Translations under genes and position numbers: made by a program
Shown here: positions 24,669-37,651 of the stretch, in pieces
How the letters are laid out: every line of letters starts with the position of its first letter
How positions within the stretch are numbered: the stretch's first letter is position 1
The notes under the pieces: generated by a model
Told to the model about the DNA's origin: nothing
What the model saw: only the letters and a program-made list of their open reading frames with translations
Database searches by the model: none
NCBI GenBank assembly: GCA_021229015.1
Contig: CM037794.1
Location: forward strand, 37,385,144 to 37,449,143
Source of the DNA: Solen grandis
Taxonomy: Eukaryota > Mollusca > Bivalvia > Adapedonta > Solenidae
DNA length: 64,000 nt
Direction: 5' to 3'

Positions 24669-25952
24669 ACAAAACAGTGAAAATTATAAGAATGGCAATG
24701 TTCACTGTTTGATGCAGTAAAATAACCAGTTTTAACCCACTGATATTTCCCTATAATCCTCCGAAAACCATAATATAAAGATATACATACATACTTAGGT
24801 AACCAGTTGTCTACGTCATATGAGTTATATAAATAATTTATATGCATCGTACTTTGTGGATGTTCACAATTATTTCAGAATATTTTGCAATGATTTTAAA
24901 TTAGAACTCTTTATTAACTATAATATTTATTGCATTGGACACGGTAAAATTTAATCGTAGCTTTAGGAATCCGAATCATGTTAATACTCGCCCGAAAATA
25001 TTGGATACTTGGTGAAGAACAATTAGTAGGGAAGGTAACCATTTATCATTAAAAAGTGTCATGGTATAACACATTATGTCCCTTGAATCATTACAAATGG
25101 TGGTGATATAATCAAAGCGTTGAAGGCACGGGAGTTGTGTATTTGTGTCTCAAGTGGGATGGATTTGACGGGACGGAGCTTATGATAACCTTTCCAGACT
25201 TTACCAATCATTTTGATTTTTGAAATCAGTCTCCCTAACCCGTCATTAATCGAAGGCTTTTATCAAATACCCACTGTATTATTACATCCGTCATGATACT
25301 TTGAATGAATTATGTACAGTTAAATCCGCTGCGGATTTATAAAAATCAATAACACCGGTCTGCGGTATTACTGCAAATCCTGTCTCCCCTCGCTCGAGTA
25401 TTACAGGCAAATCGGGCCGTAACATTGTTTGAGTTCTTAATTTGCGCGTTTCCGTAATTTCATAGTGTTACTAAAGCCACTTTTCACAATTCAAGATTAC
25501 TTACAGCCTTTTTCTATGAATTCATTTCAAAAGTGTAAAGTCTAGAGTTAAAGCAGCTCGTTCACAGATGATTGTTTACTAAGTGTTTGATTTAAAACTG
25601 TCAACGTCTATTACCTCTATCAATACACATTTACATACGCATGATTATTCAATGCAACATTCCGTGATTGTAAGTAAAATGGGTTGTTTAACCATCACGG
25701 GCAATAGTGTTACGAACGGTATTGAACGTTATTATTATATATAGAGTTATAGTGTCTATATTTATCCTTTCGTTTTCCGTATGTCATCACAAGAATGATC
25801 GCATTCACTATTTGAATATACGCTCAATTCACAAGCTGATAAAACAATAACACGAATTCGCTACCCGGAACTGGTCAAGACACCAAGTTGTGGAATGCCT
25901 CGCGTGGAACAGCAAACAACTGCCTCGGGGATACCGTATTCTTGATCTAACC

Positions 25953-25962
25953 GGAATTTCCC
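25953..25962. promoter_or_regulatory. kappaB-like site ggaatttccc, copy C
   Basis: Identical decamer in the same context as copies A and B. Confidence 0.28.
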
Positions 25963-26055
25963 GGAGTGCATTTACGAAAAAAAGCATTTTCCCTGACCTA
26001 CGCTTGCCAAGTTTATTTGTCAAGAAACAAACATTACCAAACAACACTGGTCAAC

Positions 26056-26058
<3 letters not shown>

Positions 26059-26109
<51 letters not shown>
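26059..26109. repeat. (TA)n microsatellite
   Basis: This TA run of about 50 bases is an expanded version of a much shorter TA stretch at the same site in copy A (near 9281). Confidence 0.95.
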
Positions 26110-26112
<3 letters not shown>

Positions 26113-26505
26113 AGTCGTGCAAACGCATATTTGGAAACGATATAATGATATTATTTTATGAATCATGAAACTATGCTGCCATTATTTTTATTTCTTTTAT
26201 TAAATGTTGTTTATTTATTGGGTTTAATATCCCACCTAGTATTTCAGCCATTTGAGACTTTCTACTTAAAGTATATATCAATAAACTTAAACACTTTTGG
26301 ATGTACAATCAATGTCGAGGGAACACAATGGAAAGAAAGATATAAATTGCAGTTCTCTCTTTCGTTTTGGTAATCTAATTATAAATAAATCCTCGATTAG
26401 TCATGAGCGAATAAAGAAAACATTTTTAATCAAACTGAGATTGACCTTACCAATACGCAAGACAAATTATTCAAAATATATGATAAATATACCACACAAC
26501 TATAC

Positions 26506-28607
26506 ATACATATATTCATACATACATATATAAATACATACAAACGCACGCACACACGCACGCACTACATACATACATACATACATACATCCATCCACCC
26601 ATCCATACATACATTTCATACGAAAAAACATAAGAATAATATTGATATTTAAATTCTAATAAATTTAAATTATACTTGTAAAATTAATTTTTTATAATTT
26701 TTTTTAAATATGTACACTGTACGGTGTCTAATACGTCGCGATGCGGCTGGATGTTAATGTTATATGTGTGTAACGTTGGATCAAATTGTAAATATTAACA
26801 TATGACACTCTAATAAACTATTTATCTGTCTGTATGTCTGTCTGTCTATATATGAGTGAACCGAATAAAATCTCGGTATTATCTTGAAGACACTGTACTT
26901 CATTAAACACAATCATGAATACGAAGTATATGTATCAGCTAGTTAACAATGGTGCGTAACTTTTTTCCGTAAGTATAGGAACATCGTTCAAATTTCTTAC
27001 GTCATTACCCCTAAGTAGGTCAACAAAGAGGTTAGACAGCTGCCTCGAATAAATGTGGTTTTAAATGTTTACTTGTAATGGTTGAAAATAAACACGGCCA
27101 AAGTCCTTGACACATCGGACATCAAATTTGTTTACTTTCAAATACACAGAGAATAGCGTATTGACATAATGGTTACACGCCAGTATAAATGGTTCATTCT
27201 AAGAAAGGCATGGAAAGTGAAAGTATATTATGCTCGGGGATTTAGGTGTATTGTCCTTATATTAGATGAGATTTTAAAACATGGTGTCACGTTCATATTT
27301 TGTTATCATAAACAATGTTAATTAACCAGTTAAATGACTGCCTGAAGTCAATGTGGCGGTTTTAATTTTGAAGAATGCGTAAAGTTTCGCTAATACTGAA
27401 ATGAAAACTACAATATTCAAAAGTGTAATACAAGAGTACATGAACAAACTTACACGTATATCCATGTATTAAAAAAATAGATTTATCAAAGGATGTACAA
27501 TATATAATGAAAATGAAACTAGACATATACAACTAAGAAACAAATGTATACCGAAAAAGTAAAAGATAATACATATTTTTGTTAAATATGACCATGCAAA
27601 CTTGAGTTCAGACTTTGCATTTAAAATCATTAAATAGAAATCAAGGTGTATAAAAAGATACTGACCAAAATCGTTGTCAATCAGGCAAGTGAATGGCGAA
27701 ATAAACAATGAGAGCTCATATATAATATGAGGGTTCAATAATCCATGTTTTGATAAGTAATGGCAGAAGGTATTAATAAATAATTATGCATGTATCAGTT
27801 AGTAAAACTATTTGTATAAATAAATGTAAAATACTTATATTAATTGATAATAATACATGCATAATTTAGTAATATATATTTCATCAAATAATAATAATAT
27901 ATGTATAAATTAATAATGATATATGTATTGATAAGTTTTAAATGATAATTACAATATCTTCAAATATATTTATGAAAGACCTGCCTGATCAAACTGTCCT
28001 CCGAAGTTTAAAACCACCACTATAACATGTTCTACCCTACACTCATATGAATAAGACGTTTATACATATACAACTAAGCGTGTTTGTGATCAATTGTTTA
28101 CCAGCCTAAAGCAAGCTTTAACTCGACATTATCGCTAGTCTAACAATATTAGATGAAACCTGACCCCAAGTACACCTAAATATGTGAAAGGAGAGCTACA
28201 CCGATAGTTTCGATATGCATTGCATTGTCTCTAATGCGATGCACTGCAAACAGGTCAATTAATATAAATATGTGAAAAAATCGTTCAATGGATGAATTAT
28301 GCAACCAGATCGTATATCTTGTTGTAGGCTTAGGCTATTTTTGAGATAATTATAGAAAGTGACATCAATAACCTTAAGTATGTTATACGTGAAGTTAAAT
28401 AAGTGCTTTGTTAAGGTATTACATTATTTATTTAATGTTTTCATACAAAACCTGGTCTGAGTTAGCTTTTCATAATTAAGAACACAATTTGTCATGTTAA
28501 ATTTATATAACCTGTTGAACAAAGTTACTTTAAACTCCAACCATTTAAAAACGAAAGTGCTACATACGATAATAAAGCATTTATGAATTGACACAGTTAT
28601 ATATCAT
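26506..28607. repeat. Tandem array unit, copy D (cut by assembly gap)
   Basis: This copy aligns to bases 1-2055 of the window from its first base and stops at the N gap. Over most of its length it reads almost letter for letter like copy A, including private features such as a doubled 'accacc' in aaaaccaccactataac. It differs by several short indels: it keeps stretches that A lacks near 1090, 1175 and 1340, and has small deletions near 26640-26700. B and C are clearly more diverged from both. Confidence 0.9.
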
Positions 28608-28707
28608 NNNNNNNNNNNNNNNNNNNNNNNNNNNNNNNNNNNNNNNNNNNNNNNNNNNNNNNNNNNNNNNNNNNNNNNNNNNNNNNNNNNNNNNNNNNNN
28701 NNNNNNN
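28608..28707. other. Assembly gap (100 N)
   Basis: Exactly 100 N separates array copy D from unrelated sequence. The round number suggests a placeholder, so the true distance is unknown. More array copies and the missing 3' part of the minus-strand ShKT-TSP1 gene may lie here. Confidence 0.99.
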
Positions 28708-28791
28708 ATAATTCCAATATAAATTACTCAAACCTACATTCTCAGGTACTTTCTGCTGACGCGTGATATTTACTCTAACAGTCATACAGTA

Positions 28792-29010
28792 CATCAATTA
28801 GCAATAAGCAATAATATCCGGTTGGGCCCGCGACAGCCTACCCCCACACCTCCCCAGTGTCAGACGCCTGACTATGATGTATTAATCAACCCCTCAGGCA
28901 TCAATTAGCAATAACCAGATATCCAGTTGGGCACACGACAGTGTACCCTCCCCTGTAAAAGGTGTGAAAAACCTACCTGAACTTTCACAACGACGCCGCA
29001 AAATAAGCGT
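28792..29010. repeat. Two-copy direct repeat of about 108 bp
   Basis: The string atcaattagcaataa at 28792 is followed by ...atatccggttgggcccgcga. The pattern returns at 28900 with about 85-90% similarity by eye. No coding potential is seen. Confidence 0.6.
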
Positions 29011-29029
29011 GTCTGTTTTTCATCCGGGT

Positions 29030-29275
29030 AAGTACGAAAAGTGACTGAAAATTTGACTTCGATTTAACAATTGAAAAATGTGCATAAATTGCGATTTCGG
29101 GACCGAAAAAATACTTCGAAATAGGATTTTTTTCGAAATAGCGAAAATCGGATTAAACATTTTATTTTAGTTGAATTTTATAGGAGAAAAATCGGGACCG
29201 AAAAAAAAAATCGAAATAGAGAGGATTTCGGTTCAACGGTTATCGGAATAGCGAGGTTGGACTGTAAATCACATC
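29030..29275. repeat. Degenerate cgaaatag / gggaccgaaaa repeat
   Basis: Short motifs tcgaaatag, tcgggaccgaaaaa and aaatagcga recur several times with changing spacing, ending in gaatagcgaggttggactgta. It looks like a mobile-element terminus. The family is not identified. Confidence 0.4.
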
Positions 29276-29346
29276 ATTGCCTTCTTGCCGCGAAAAATGA
29301 ACAACAAAACAAACAAAAAAAAACAACAAAAAAACAACAACAAAAA

Positions 29347-29395
29347 AACACACACACAGCAAAAACACACACACACACACACACACAAACACACA
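29347..29395. repeat. (CA)n microsatellite
   Basis: A CA run preceded by A-rich caaaaaaa tracts. Confidence 0.9.
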
Positions 29396-29493
29396 CGAAG
29401 ACTACAATGAGATTCTAAGAATCAGTTGATAGTATTGGGAGCACACTTTTCTCAGTGAAAGTAATGCATTAAGAGGCCTAGTAGTATTTTCAC

Positions 29494-29661
29494 CATGACA
29501 AGGCTGTTTGTTACAAATTATCGTTTCGTCAGGTACTCCTTGACAGTAAGCCCCCAGTGGAGAAGGTGTCGGGTGGTCACATTGTCTCGTGCGTGTCTTC
29601 AGCCCGCCATCACAACTCATTGAACACGTACTCCAAGTAGACCACATTGACCACTGGCCAT
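29494..29661 (-). CDS. TSP1 exon 3 of the minus-strand paralogue
   Basis: 168 nt, acceptor TTGTTCAG, donor GTGAAA. Encodes WSMWSTWSTCSMSC, RTRQC and CNKQPC. Closest match is plus-strand exon 42111-42278. The donor shows that at least one more exon should follow. Confidence 0.92.
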
Positions 29662-32600
29662 CTGAACAAACAACAATATCATACTTTATTCATTTAAAAA
29701 CAAGATATTATTTTATCATTTTGGTATATTTTTTGATTTGAAATCGTAACATAGTTATAAGTCACAACGGCTTCAGTGCTATGTATATGAAGTTAATGCT
29801 GGCACTTTCTCTACTTTGTCCTCAACTAAGTGTATATAAGCCATACAATCGATAGTGTCAAATAAGCAAAATATGAATTTGATGTACGCATCGGGTTTTA
29901 TTACAGTATCTTCTTTATGATGAAAGTCATTTTTTTATAAATGAGTAATAATTGGAACAATTGGACATCTTAACCTTTCGAATGCAATTTGCATCTTGAT
30001 GAGTATAAAGAATATAATCAAAGAAGATTAGTTTGTATGATTTTAAAGTAAATATATGGATTTCAAGATGGATTTTAAGTTTTTGTTCTTTTTTTACTCT
30101 ATTTGATAAATGTTTACAATAAATTTGTCAAACGGTAAATGAATATGACGTAATTATTCTCCCTACGTCTGATATATAACAGGACATCCTTTATATATGG
30201 AATTTGATCATATTTCACATCGAAATGCTTATTTAGTTTACAGCTTTTTTACCGTTGCATGCCCGAGGTATGCATATCTTATCATCACGTGCATCACCAT
30301 AGCAATGATCACCAGAATATTGCGGGTACGGATGGGAACATGAACGGTCACGCCTCTGAAGACCAATACCACAGGTGACGGAACATTCTCCCCATTGCGA
30401 CCACCAGCTCCATCCACCGTTGACTTACATATACAAAAGAACAGAAATATAAAATAGACATTCGATTGTTTTCCTGGGTAACACATCTCAATGAAATGTT
30501 GGGAGACTTATATTACTTACGTCATGGTAGTTACGCGGTACAATTACTGCTTAAATGTAACATGATCCACTCATTTTAAGGATGTGTAGATATTCTTCAT
30601 TGAATTACTCTTTGTTTTCTGAAATCAAGGATATGTTGCAGCTCAATATGAAAAAAGTGTATCAGGACACCGTATTACGTATTTACACAATTCAATAGAA
30701 TAGCAGTAACACATGTTTAACTAACCAATAACACAACCAGTATCTGCAATGAAAAAAAAGATGAAAACTTAAAAATTGATTAATTGATTATACTTTTAGA
30801 TAACATCAGACACTTGTGAAGCAACAAAGATGAAAACTATATTACATACTCGGATAATGCACCTTTGAACACCAATAACACAACCATTATCTGCAAATGA
30901 AAAAATGAAAACTTAAAAATCGATTATACCCTTTAGATAACATCAGACACTCGTGAAGCAACAAAAATAAAAAAGTATATTACATACTCGGACAATGCAC
31001 CTTTGAACACAATTTTGTCTCAGTCGCTAGACCAGGGCATTGTGATCCGCCATGTACCGGGGCTGGATTGGTACAGGTTCTTGTTCGTGTTATTGTTCCA
31101 TTTGCACACGTGACGTCACAAGGCGACCATTCGGACCATGTTGCCCAGTTACCATCCACTGGTAAAACGAAATAAATAAAGTTATTAAGATTCTGCGTTC
31201 TCAACGTGTTCAACAATTAGGAATGTTTCTCAAACTCTCTCAAGAAAAAAAATATCTTCATTTAAAAACCGATGCAAAGCACCATCGTCTACGAGAGGAA
31301 AATATGCAAACTCGAAAGGGTGCATCATGAAACATAGGGCGACCCAATAAATTGAAGACCAAATATAATATTCTTCGACAGGTATATTTCTCCTTTAATA
31401 TTTAACCTAGGATTTTAACCTACATACTGTTTTATCAGAAAAGGACGATGAACATATGGTAAATATTGAAATGGTTTACAAACCCAAGTCGCACAATCCA
31501 CAATATTGTTTGCAATGAACTTTGGCGTGGCTAGTGTCCTTGCAAAGGTCTATAACCACATCAAGTTTTGCACACTCAATGTCCCCACTGTCAGCACAAG
31601 CTGAAATTTAATATGTTAAGCAATACATTCATATATTATGGATATTTAGAACGAATTTATCATTCATATATGATAGAGAGATAACCTGTATGTCAAACCC
31701 TAATCAAAATACGGTGATTATTTTTCGTGTAGGGTATTATCCAAGAATATTATCTCCGACATAAAATATTCATATTATAGACCTTGCTTTATCTAGAACA
31801 CAAATCAACGATTACATATAACGAAGGAAATCCCTTAGTATAAAATCAAAGAAATATAACGAGATGAAAAAATATTGTTCTGAAGTGACCTAGATATTGC
31901 TTGACATGCGATTAAGGATTTTATATTCTCACCCTAATAGAATTATGCATATAACCTAAAATTGACTCTGTCGACATTTCCTTTATGATCATCGATTACA
32001 TCTACTTGAAATTGCATGCCTACATGAATAAGGCTTTCCCTGCGGTTCCTAGAAATGAGAAACATACTAGAAAAAATAAACAACCCGTAGTATCAAGCAG
32101 GTCTCCAATAACTAGAAGAAAAACTGTAGATAAACTAATTGGGCCCTTATGAATTGTATTTCAAATCCATATTCTATCCTCTGCCTTGTAAACATGACAA
32201 GACTGATAAGTTTCAAAGAGTTTAAATAACAAACAACATCAAAATCTGCTGCGAAAGATAGGATTACAAGTCATAAGTAAATTAAACCAAGCTCAACCAG
32301 ATATACCGGCTAAACGCCCCGCATAAGTTTATGTTATGTGACATGATATAACATGTTTTTTTTTAAGAAATTACTTTGTTCTGAATAAACAGTGCTTATA
32401 GAAATGTTTGGGAACATCAATGTTCATCCTCCAGTATTTTGCTATTCTCTAAATGTAGGTCTTCCACTAAAGACATAAATAAATGACCCCATTTGTGTCG
32501 ACTAGGTAAGAGATTTGAGATTACAATTAAAGAAAAAAGTATGTAAGAAAGTATGTTGCAAGCAGCATTTCAGTGGAATAATTTGTCCAAAATAGGACTT

Positions 32601-33484
32601 TACTGCTTGTACTAAAATATTCATGCGGGTGGTAAATTGGACGAAGCTCAAAATAATTATTTAACAGCTGAACTATATTGGTATGCATTATATTATGCAA
32701 GAAGTACGTAAGAATTTCAAGAAAGCCGATAAAACATTGTGGATTAAAACTGACGAATATCGAATAAGAATCGCCCTGGAGGTATACTCATATGCATACC
32801 TGATTGGAATATTTTGCAAGATGTAAATTAAGCATGTCTAATTATCATTTGGTAAAGAATTAATTTACTTTACATACGTATATATGTAAAATAAAAGCAG
32901 TGCACATATTTTGTTATTCAGAATTATTAAGTGCTTAGAATCGCTTACGGGTATTGCTATCGATAATGAAACCATTGATCCTTTCGATGCTCAGTCCAGA
33001 TAATATCAGGAAAAGACTCCAAACTGCAATTACGAGGAAGCATAAGAAGTGTTAATGACATATGACACTTTCTTAACGACAATTACATAAAGGTATCAAT
33101 TATACATTATTTTCTGAGAATGTGATATTTTATTTGAATTATTAAATTCATTGTAAATGTTTATCTTGCTACACGGCACATTGACACTCACTATAATACA
33201 TTATAAACTTCAGTTTTTTCACATTCAACAGTGCAAGAGTGGCTTTTTCCTATGATATATATTTGACACCAAAAGGGTATTTTAAAAGTTTATTAGATGT
33301 GAAATTACTCCACAAATATGGTTGCTTAAAAACTGAAACAAATTTGCCTGATTTATAAACAACATGATTTTAATATCTAATTTTAAAGAGAATTAACATA
33401 CTATTAGAAGTGAACATCAATATGTTTTCTATACTTCATAATAATTAACATGGAATTATTACCTGTGCATTTTAATGACACCAT
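29494..33484 (-). CDS. Secreted ShKT-TSP1x3 protein, minus-strand paralogue (3' end missing)
   Basis: I joined six exons from splice sites and phase: 33463-33484 (ATG, MVSLKCT), 32949-33023 (signal core WSLFLILSGL and GFIID), 31484-31600 (ShKT), 30988-31158, 30253-30423 and 29494-29661 (three TSP1 domains). All junctions are phase 1 and give one open frame of 241 codons so far. The signal peptide implies secretion. ShKT has six Cys spaced C-x7-C-x9-C-x9-C-x3-C-x2-C. Each TSP1 has the Trp ladder and six Cys; the second carries CSVTCG. The order and exon lengths equal those of the plus-strand gene at 37652-44348, whose next exon is C1q. Here that exon is not found between 29493 and the N gap, so it is in the gap, further left, or lost. 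Function is inferred as extracellular recognition or matrix binding. Confidence 0.85.
30253..30423 (-). CDS. TSP1 exon 2 of the minus-strand paralogue
   Basis: 171 nt, acceptor TATGTAAG, donor GTAAAA. Encodes WSWWSQWGECSVTCG, RRDRSC and CIPRAC. Its closest match is plus-strand exon 41668-41838. Confidence 0.9.
30988..31158 (-). CDS. TSP1 exon 1 of the minus-strand paralogue
   Basis: 171 nt, acceptor TTTTACCAG, donor GTATGT. Encodes WATWSEWSPCDVTC, RTRTC and CSKVHC. Closest match is plus-strand exon 40876-41046. Confidence 0.92.
31484..31600 (-). CDS. ShKT-domain exon of the minus-strand paralogue
   Basis: 117 nt between TTTCAG and GTTTGT, with start and end in phase 1. It encodes CADSGDIEC, then CKD, HC, YCGLC: a six-Cys ShKT fold. 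The plus-strand exon at 39241-39357 has the same length and Cys spacing. Confidence 0.88.
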
Positions 33485-35025
33485 TTGAGACCGAGACGTG
33501 TCAGCGGCAAACATTTAAAAACGATAAGAGGATGTGCATTTGTTATCTTAAACAGTGCTAACGTGAAACCGAGATAATGCCGGTCACATTATATGCATCA
33601 TTTAAGTATACAAATATACATTTAAACGTTTGATAAGCCAGATATTTGCTATATAAAGATTCGTTAGCATTTTTGCCATTTGCCTCTCGCTTTATTTATT
33701 ATCATTTTAATGCATAAGTAAAGATTCAAACTATTAATTTAATTTTAAGTTTTGATTCTGTTTTTATGATTGAATGTATTCAAACACGAGTCTAAAGTAA
33801 CTTGTCTTAAGATGTCTCCATAAAGTATTTATCATATTCTAAAGAACAACAGGGACGTTTGTTCTATGTTATGGAAGAACGAGGCTTGAGCCACTTTAAA
33901 CCTGGATTCATCACCTTGGTTGGCCTATATGCCGACTGATCCTACAATGGTAATAATTCTTGGTATTTCTCTATTTAATGAAATATCTGTCTCTGTGTTT
34001 TTGTCCATTTTATATTTTTATATTTGCTTAACCTTCTCCTGGAAATTGTTCATATTTGATATTTATTTGATAGGACCCTTTTGTGTATCTTTATTGGCAA
34101 TTTTAATTAAAATAATATATATTTATATATGAATATTTGCCACTAAATAACTAGAATATTGACATATAACCGAATAGACATTTTTAATGATTTTACTGAA
34201 AAAAACAATTGAGAAACATGTTTATCTTTTACTCTTCAGCATAAGTAAATGTGTGCCAGAAGTTTCACATGTCTTATCAGTTATGTTGGACTGTGTGTCA
34301 AGATTTGCCATTTCTTATCAGAATTTATGTACCAAGATGCCTTTAATCAGACCATCTTTAATGCGTAAAAACCCAAGAAGCATCGAGAAGGATAGAATAA
34401 TCAGCAGAAAGAGCTTATTTCACAATCGACGCAAAAAGGAATATTAGGTTTAAGCCAGTTCTAATGAACTTTACATTATTCCAATCTCATGACATGTCAT
34501 AGAAAGGATAATGAGATCGTGTTATATGGTAAATATGATAGCATAGTTTTGCCAGCCACTTACCAACATAGCTTTGTCGAAACTTCTCTGAAAATTACCA
34601 CATATTTAGTTATTATCTGGCAAGTAGGAACTTTCGTGTTATGTTTATAAGTATCTTAACAGGAATAAACTCTGTTTGTGCCCACTACTACTAACCACAT
34701 CTTCACTTATGTTAACTGGAAATCAAGATTTTATTTTGGTTAGTAACAATATGTGGATCAAACGCATTTCTTTCTAAATTTGCGTGATTTTACGCACATT
34801 ACCAATATCACCTGTGCTAATCCGTTTCAGTTGGTCGTTGATCATAATATTCTGTACGTAATATGTTCCGACGTCACTATGTTTTGTAAACTAGTTACAT
34901 GTTTTTTTTTTGTAAACGGCTTGTAGTTTCCATTGGTTGTATACGACACTACATATAAGCTGTCCAGCTGAAAGTCAGAAGTAAGAACCGACAGAGATAC
35001 CTGAGAGAGAGATTAGGGGAGCGGA

Positions 35026-35069
35026 GGGAGAGAGAGAGAGAGAGAGAGAGAGTAAAAAGAGAGAGAGAA
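35026..35069. repeat. (GA)n microsatellite
   Basis: Long GA run with short interruptions in the divergent intergenic region. Confidence 0.93.
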
Positions 35070-37393
35070 CGCATCATAAGAGCGAAGCTGTCAGGTTTCT
35101 AAAGGCAGCGCTCCTTTAGGAGTAAGCCTGCTAATGATGCCGGTCATGAATATGATTGTGAATAAATTGCATGAGGAACGAGGAAGCTTTTATGTGTGAT
35201 AGTACGGCCTTTATCCGACATCTGTAGACCATATTCGTCCTTTAGTTATCATACTTTGAACATCTACGATATATATCGTCATGGGTCCGACAATGTATTT
35301 ATCATTTCTTTTTATGAGTCTTTTGTAGGACATAATGGTGTAACAACATAAAAAATACGTGTTCATGTGATATACCTGTCAATAACAAAATGGTTGATAT
35401 TAATGCCATATAGAATGAATAATCTAGAATGACCCGTAACCTATGTTTATCTTACGAACATTCTCATCACATGTACGAATATAATAATTTTTTCAAAAAT
35501 TATGCAGTATCGCGACTTTTTCCATTGTTTCACCATTCCTTACAGATAATTGTCGCTGATGGTGATTCGCTCCTTTTGAAATGCTCGTGTTTATTGTTTG
35601 ATTGTAATTTATTGAACTTATTAGAAAGCTTTTAAACGCGTACTTTCCGCCTTTTGATTTTATCTTTATTTTTGAAATTTGTCTACGTGGGGGCATCGTC
35701 TACCATAATACTTTGATGAATAATGTCATAAAAGAAGTTTTGGCATAACAGTCGTGCAATACATTGAATTAATTTTAAGAGTAAGTATGTATGTGTTAAT
35801 AATTGTATATTTAAGTGGTAATGACAGCATTCGATTTTTTTTGTCAACGCCTAGATCAAAGTTGTTCAGACAAGCCGTGCGGAAATAAAGGTCAAGATTA
35901 TTTATATTGATTAGACTGACTGAACACGTCATTATATTGCCTACAATTTTTATTTCAATGTACTTGTATAATATATTTTCATAACGTCGATTCCTTCCAA
36001 AACCATTTCGAAGTTTTAAAATGAATATAAGAATCCAAGAATTATGACACAAGGGTACTCCAACAGTTAATTTGTGTAAAATAAAATAATGCATACATAC
36101 GTATGACGAAAAGAATTGGGAAACATTTTTAAATTTTTTTTTTCCAAGATGATTTAAAACATAATTTCTGATCACGTATTTTATATAAGATTTAAAATGA
36201 TGTTGAGTTATAGTGTATCTACTGTATATCATTTGCGATACAAATTCTTTCAAAATTCATATAATTTACTATCGATGGTGATGTATGTGGTAAATGTTTG
36301 TGTGGTAGATTGTATCTTGATCGGCTATTATGTAACATTGAGTGAGAGATATCGCCATATTAATTTTGTGTGTCGTTATATTTTCACCTAAACATATTTT
36401 GTAAATTTTGAATTTACTATTGATATTTATTCTAGAACAGAATTAAAGGTAATTTCAATCAGGTTAATATTTGTTTACGTGTGATTGAGATATCTTGGTA
36501 ACATTGAATGATCAAACTCTCGTTCTAAAATGACTATTATCAAGCTGAATATAAGAAAATATAGTTACAAATGACATAAATGGTGGTAATATAAACTTAT
36601 TTTCCTAGCTCATTACCACAAGACAGTTTTCTAGTAGTGTTCAAAGTAAGCTTATCATATCTAAATGATACATAGATTCAGAACATCCCCAAAATATTTG
36701 AAAATAGTTAAACTGAAGCATGTGTTGAACATGGGAATATTGACTGGACAAGCTTAGCGTTGTGATAAACAGTAAAACATTGATCCTGCCAAGAAACTTT
36801 GTTTGTGCGACATAGGTCTGTTGCATTTTGATAAATGTGTACATTGTAGTTATTCTGTTTGGTAAAATATGCGCCTCGACAGCGGAGAAGACTCGAACAA
36901 GAAAATGTGGTACCACGACTCCTTCTTCGCGTTGATGTTAAGGCTTTTATGTATTCGTGTAGCTAGTAAATAGTGCAACAAACAACTTTGTCATAAAGAA
37001 TTACGAAAATCATGAAAGGATACATCTCTGAAGGTCGAAGCATTGCTGAAGGAAAATTTCAAAATGGCGACTACAAACTCGGGGCTACAAAAAGATTATT
37101 TATCAATAAGAAGGTATTTGAAACTCTCATATCTTCTCAAAAGAGTCAAATGAAAAATTGTGTGTGATGAAAAAATAAGTTATTTACAAAATATTAAATT
37201 AAAATGTCCTAAATGAAAATATATAGGAACCACCCTCTCTCTTTTCTCTCTTATCCTCTCTTTCTTTGTGGGTCGCCGTATCTGTCTATTTAATAAAATT
37301 GGAACTTCATGTGATTTTTATGCATTGTTTTTTATTTTTAGAATTTTTCTCATCGTGTTAAGTTATGTACCGGACAAGCAATACTTAAACAAG

Positions 37394-37410
37394 GCGCGCG
37401 CGCGCGCGCG
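37394..37410. repeat. (GC)n tract
   Basis: A gcgcgcgcg run that stands out in AT-rich DNA, followed by a GT-rich stretch. It lies 240 bases upstream of the plus-strand start codon, and an alternating purine-pyrimidine run of this kind can adopt Z-DNA. Confidence 0.85.
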
Positions 37411-37651
37411 TGGTGTATGTGTGTGTGTGAGTGTTAGGGCTTATTCAAGAAAAGCAAAGGCCAGAGGTACGCTATATTCGTAAACGATAATGCTTAAGAT
37501 GTGACCTACAGTTTCTTTACGCATGCCACTTTTATCAGAAATGCTTTAGTTTGCAATCTTGAATGTATGGGAGTGTGTGTGCATGTCTCCGTTATCTTAA
37601 AGATAACACATCTACTGTTTCGAAATATCTGCAGTTATTTAGAAGCGAGTC

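Larger units (their letters stand above)
20197..26505. repeat. Tandem array unit, copy C
   Basis: This is the shortest complete copy, about 6.3 kb, with neither the LINE nor the TRIM block. Its only clear private insertion is a SINE at 24418-24668. It is probably the closest to the basic unit length. It ends in a long (TA)n run (26059-26109), a SINE-tail remnant and the next (CATA)n zone. Confidence 0.88.
33485..37651. promoter_or_regulatory. Divergent intergenic region between the two ShKT-TSP1 genes
   Basis: This 4.2-kb stretch separates the two start codons and should hold both promoters and 5'UTRs. It contains a (GA)n tract at about 35026-35069 and a (GC)n tract at 37394-37410. The longest open frame (35726-36253, minus) has no recognisable domain and is AT-rich, so I do not call it a gene. 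No TATA box could be assigned with confidence. Confidence 0.5.

Noticed and set aside
28597..28797. Open frame spanning the N gap
   Set aside because: It is an artefact of translating N.
35726..36253. A 175-codon open frame between the divergent genes
   Set aside because: AT-rich, no domain, no signal peptide, no homologue in the window; long frames of this size can arise by chance in such DNA.
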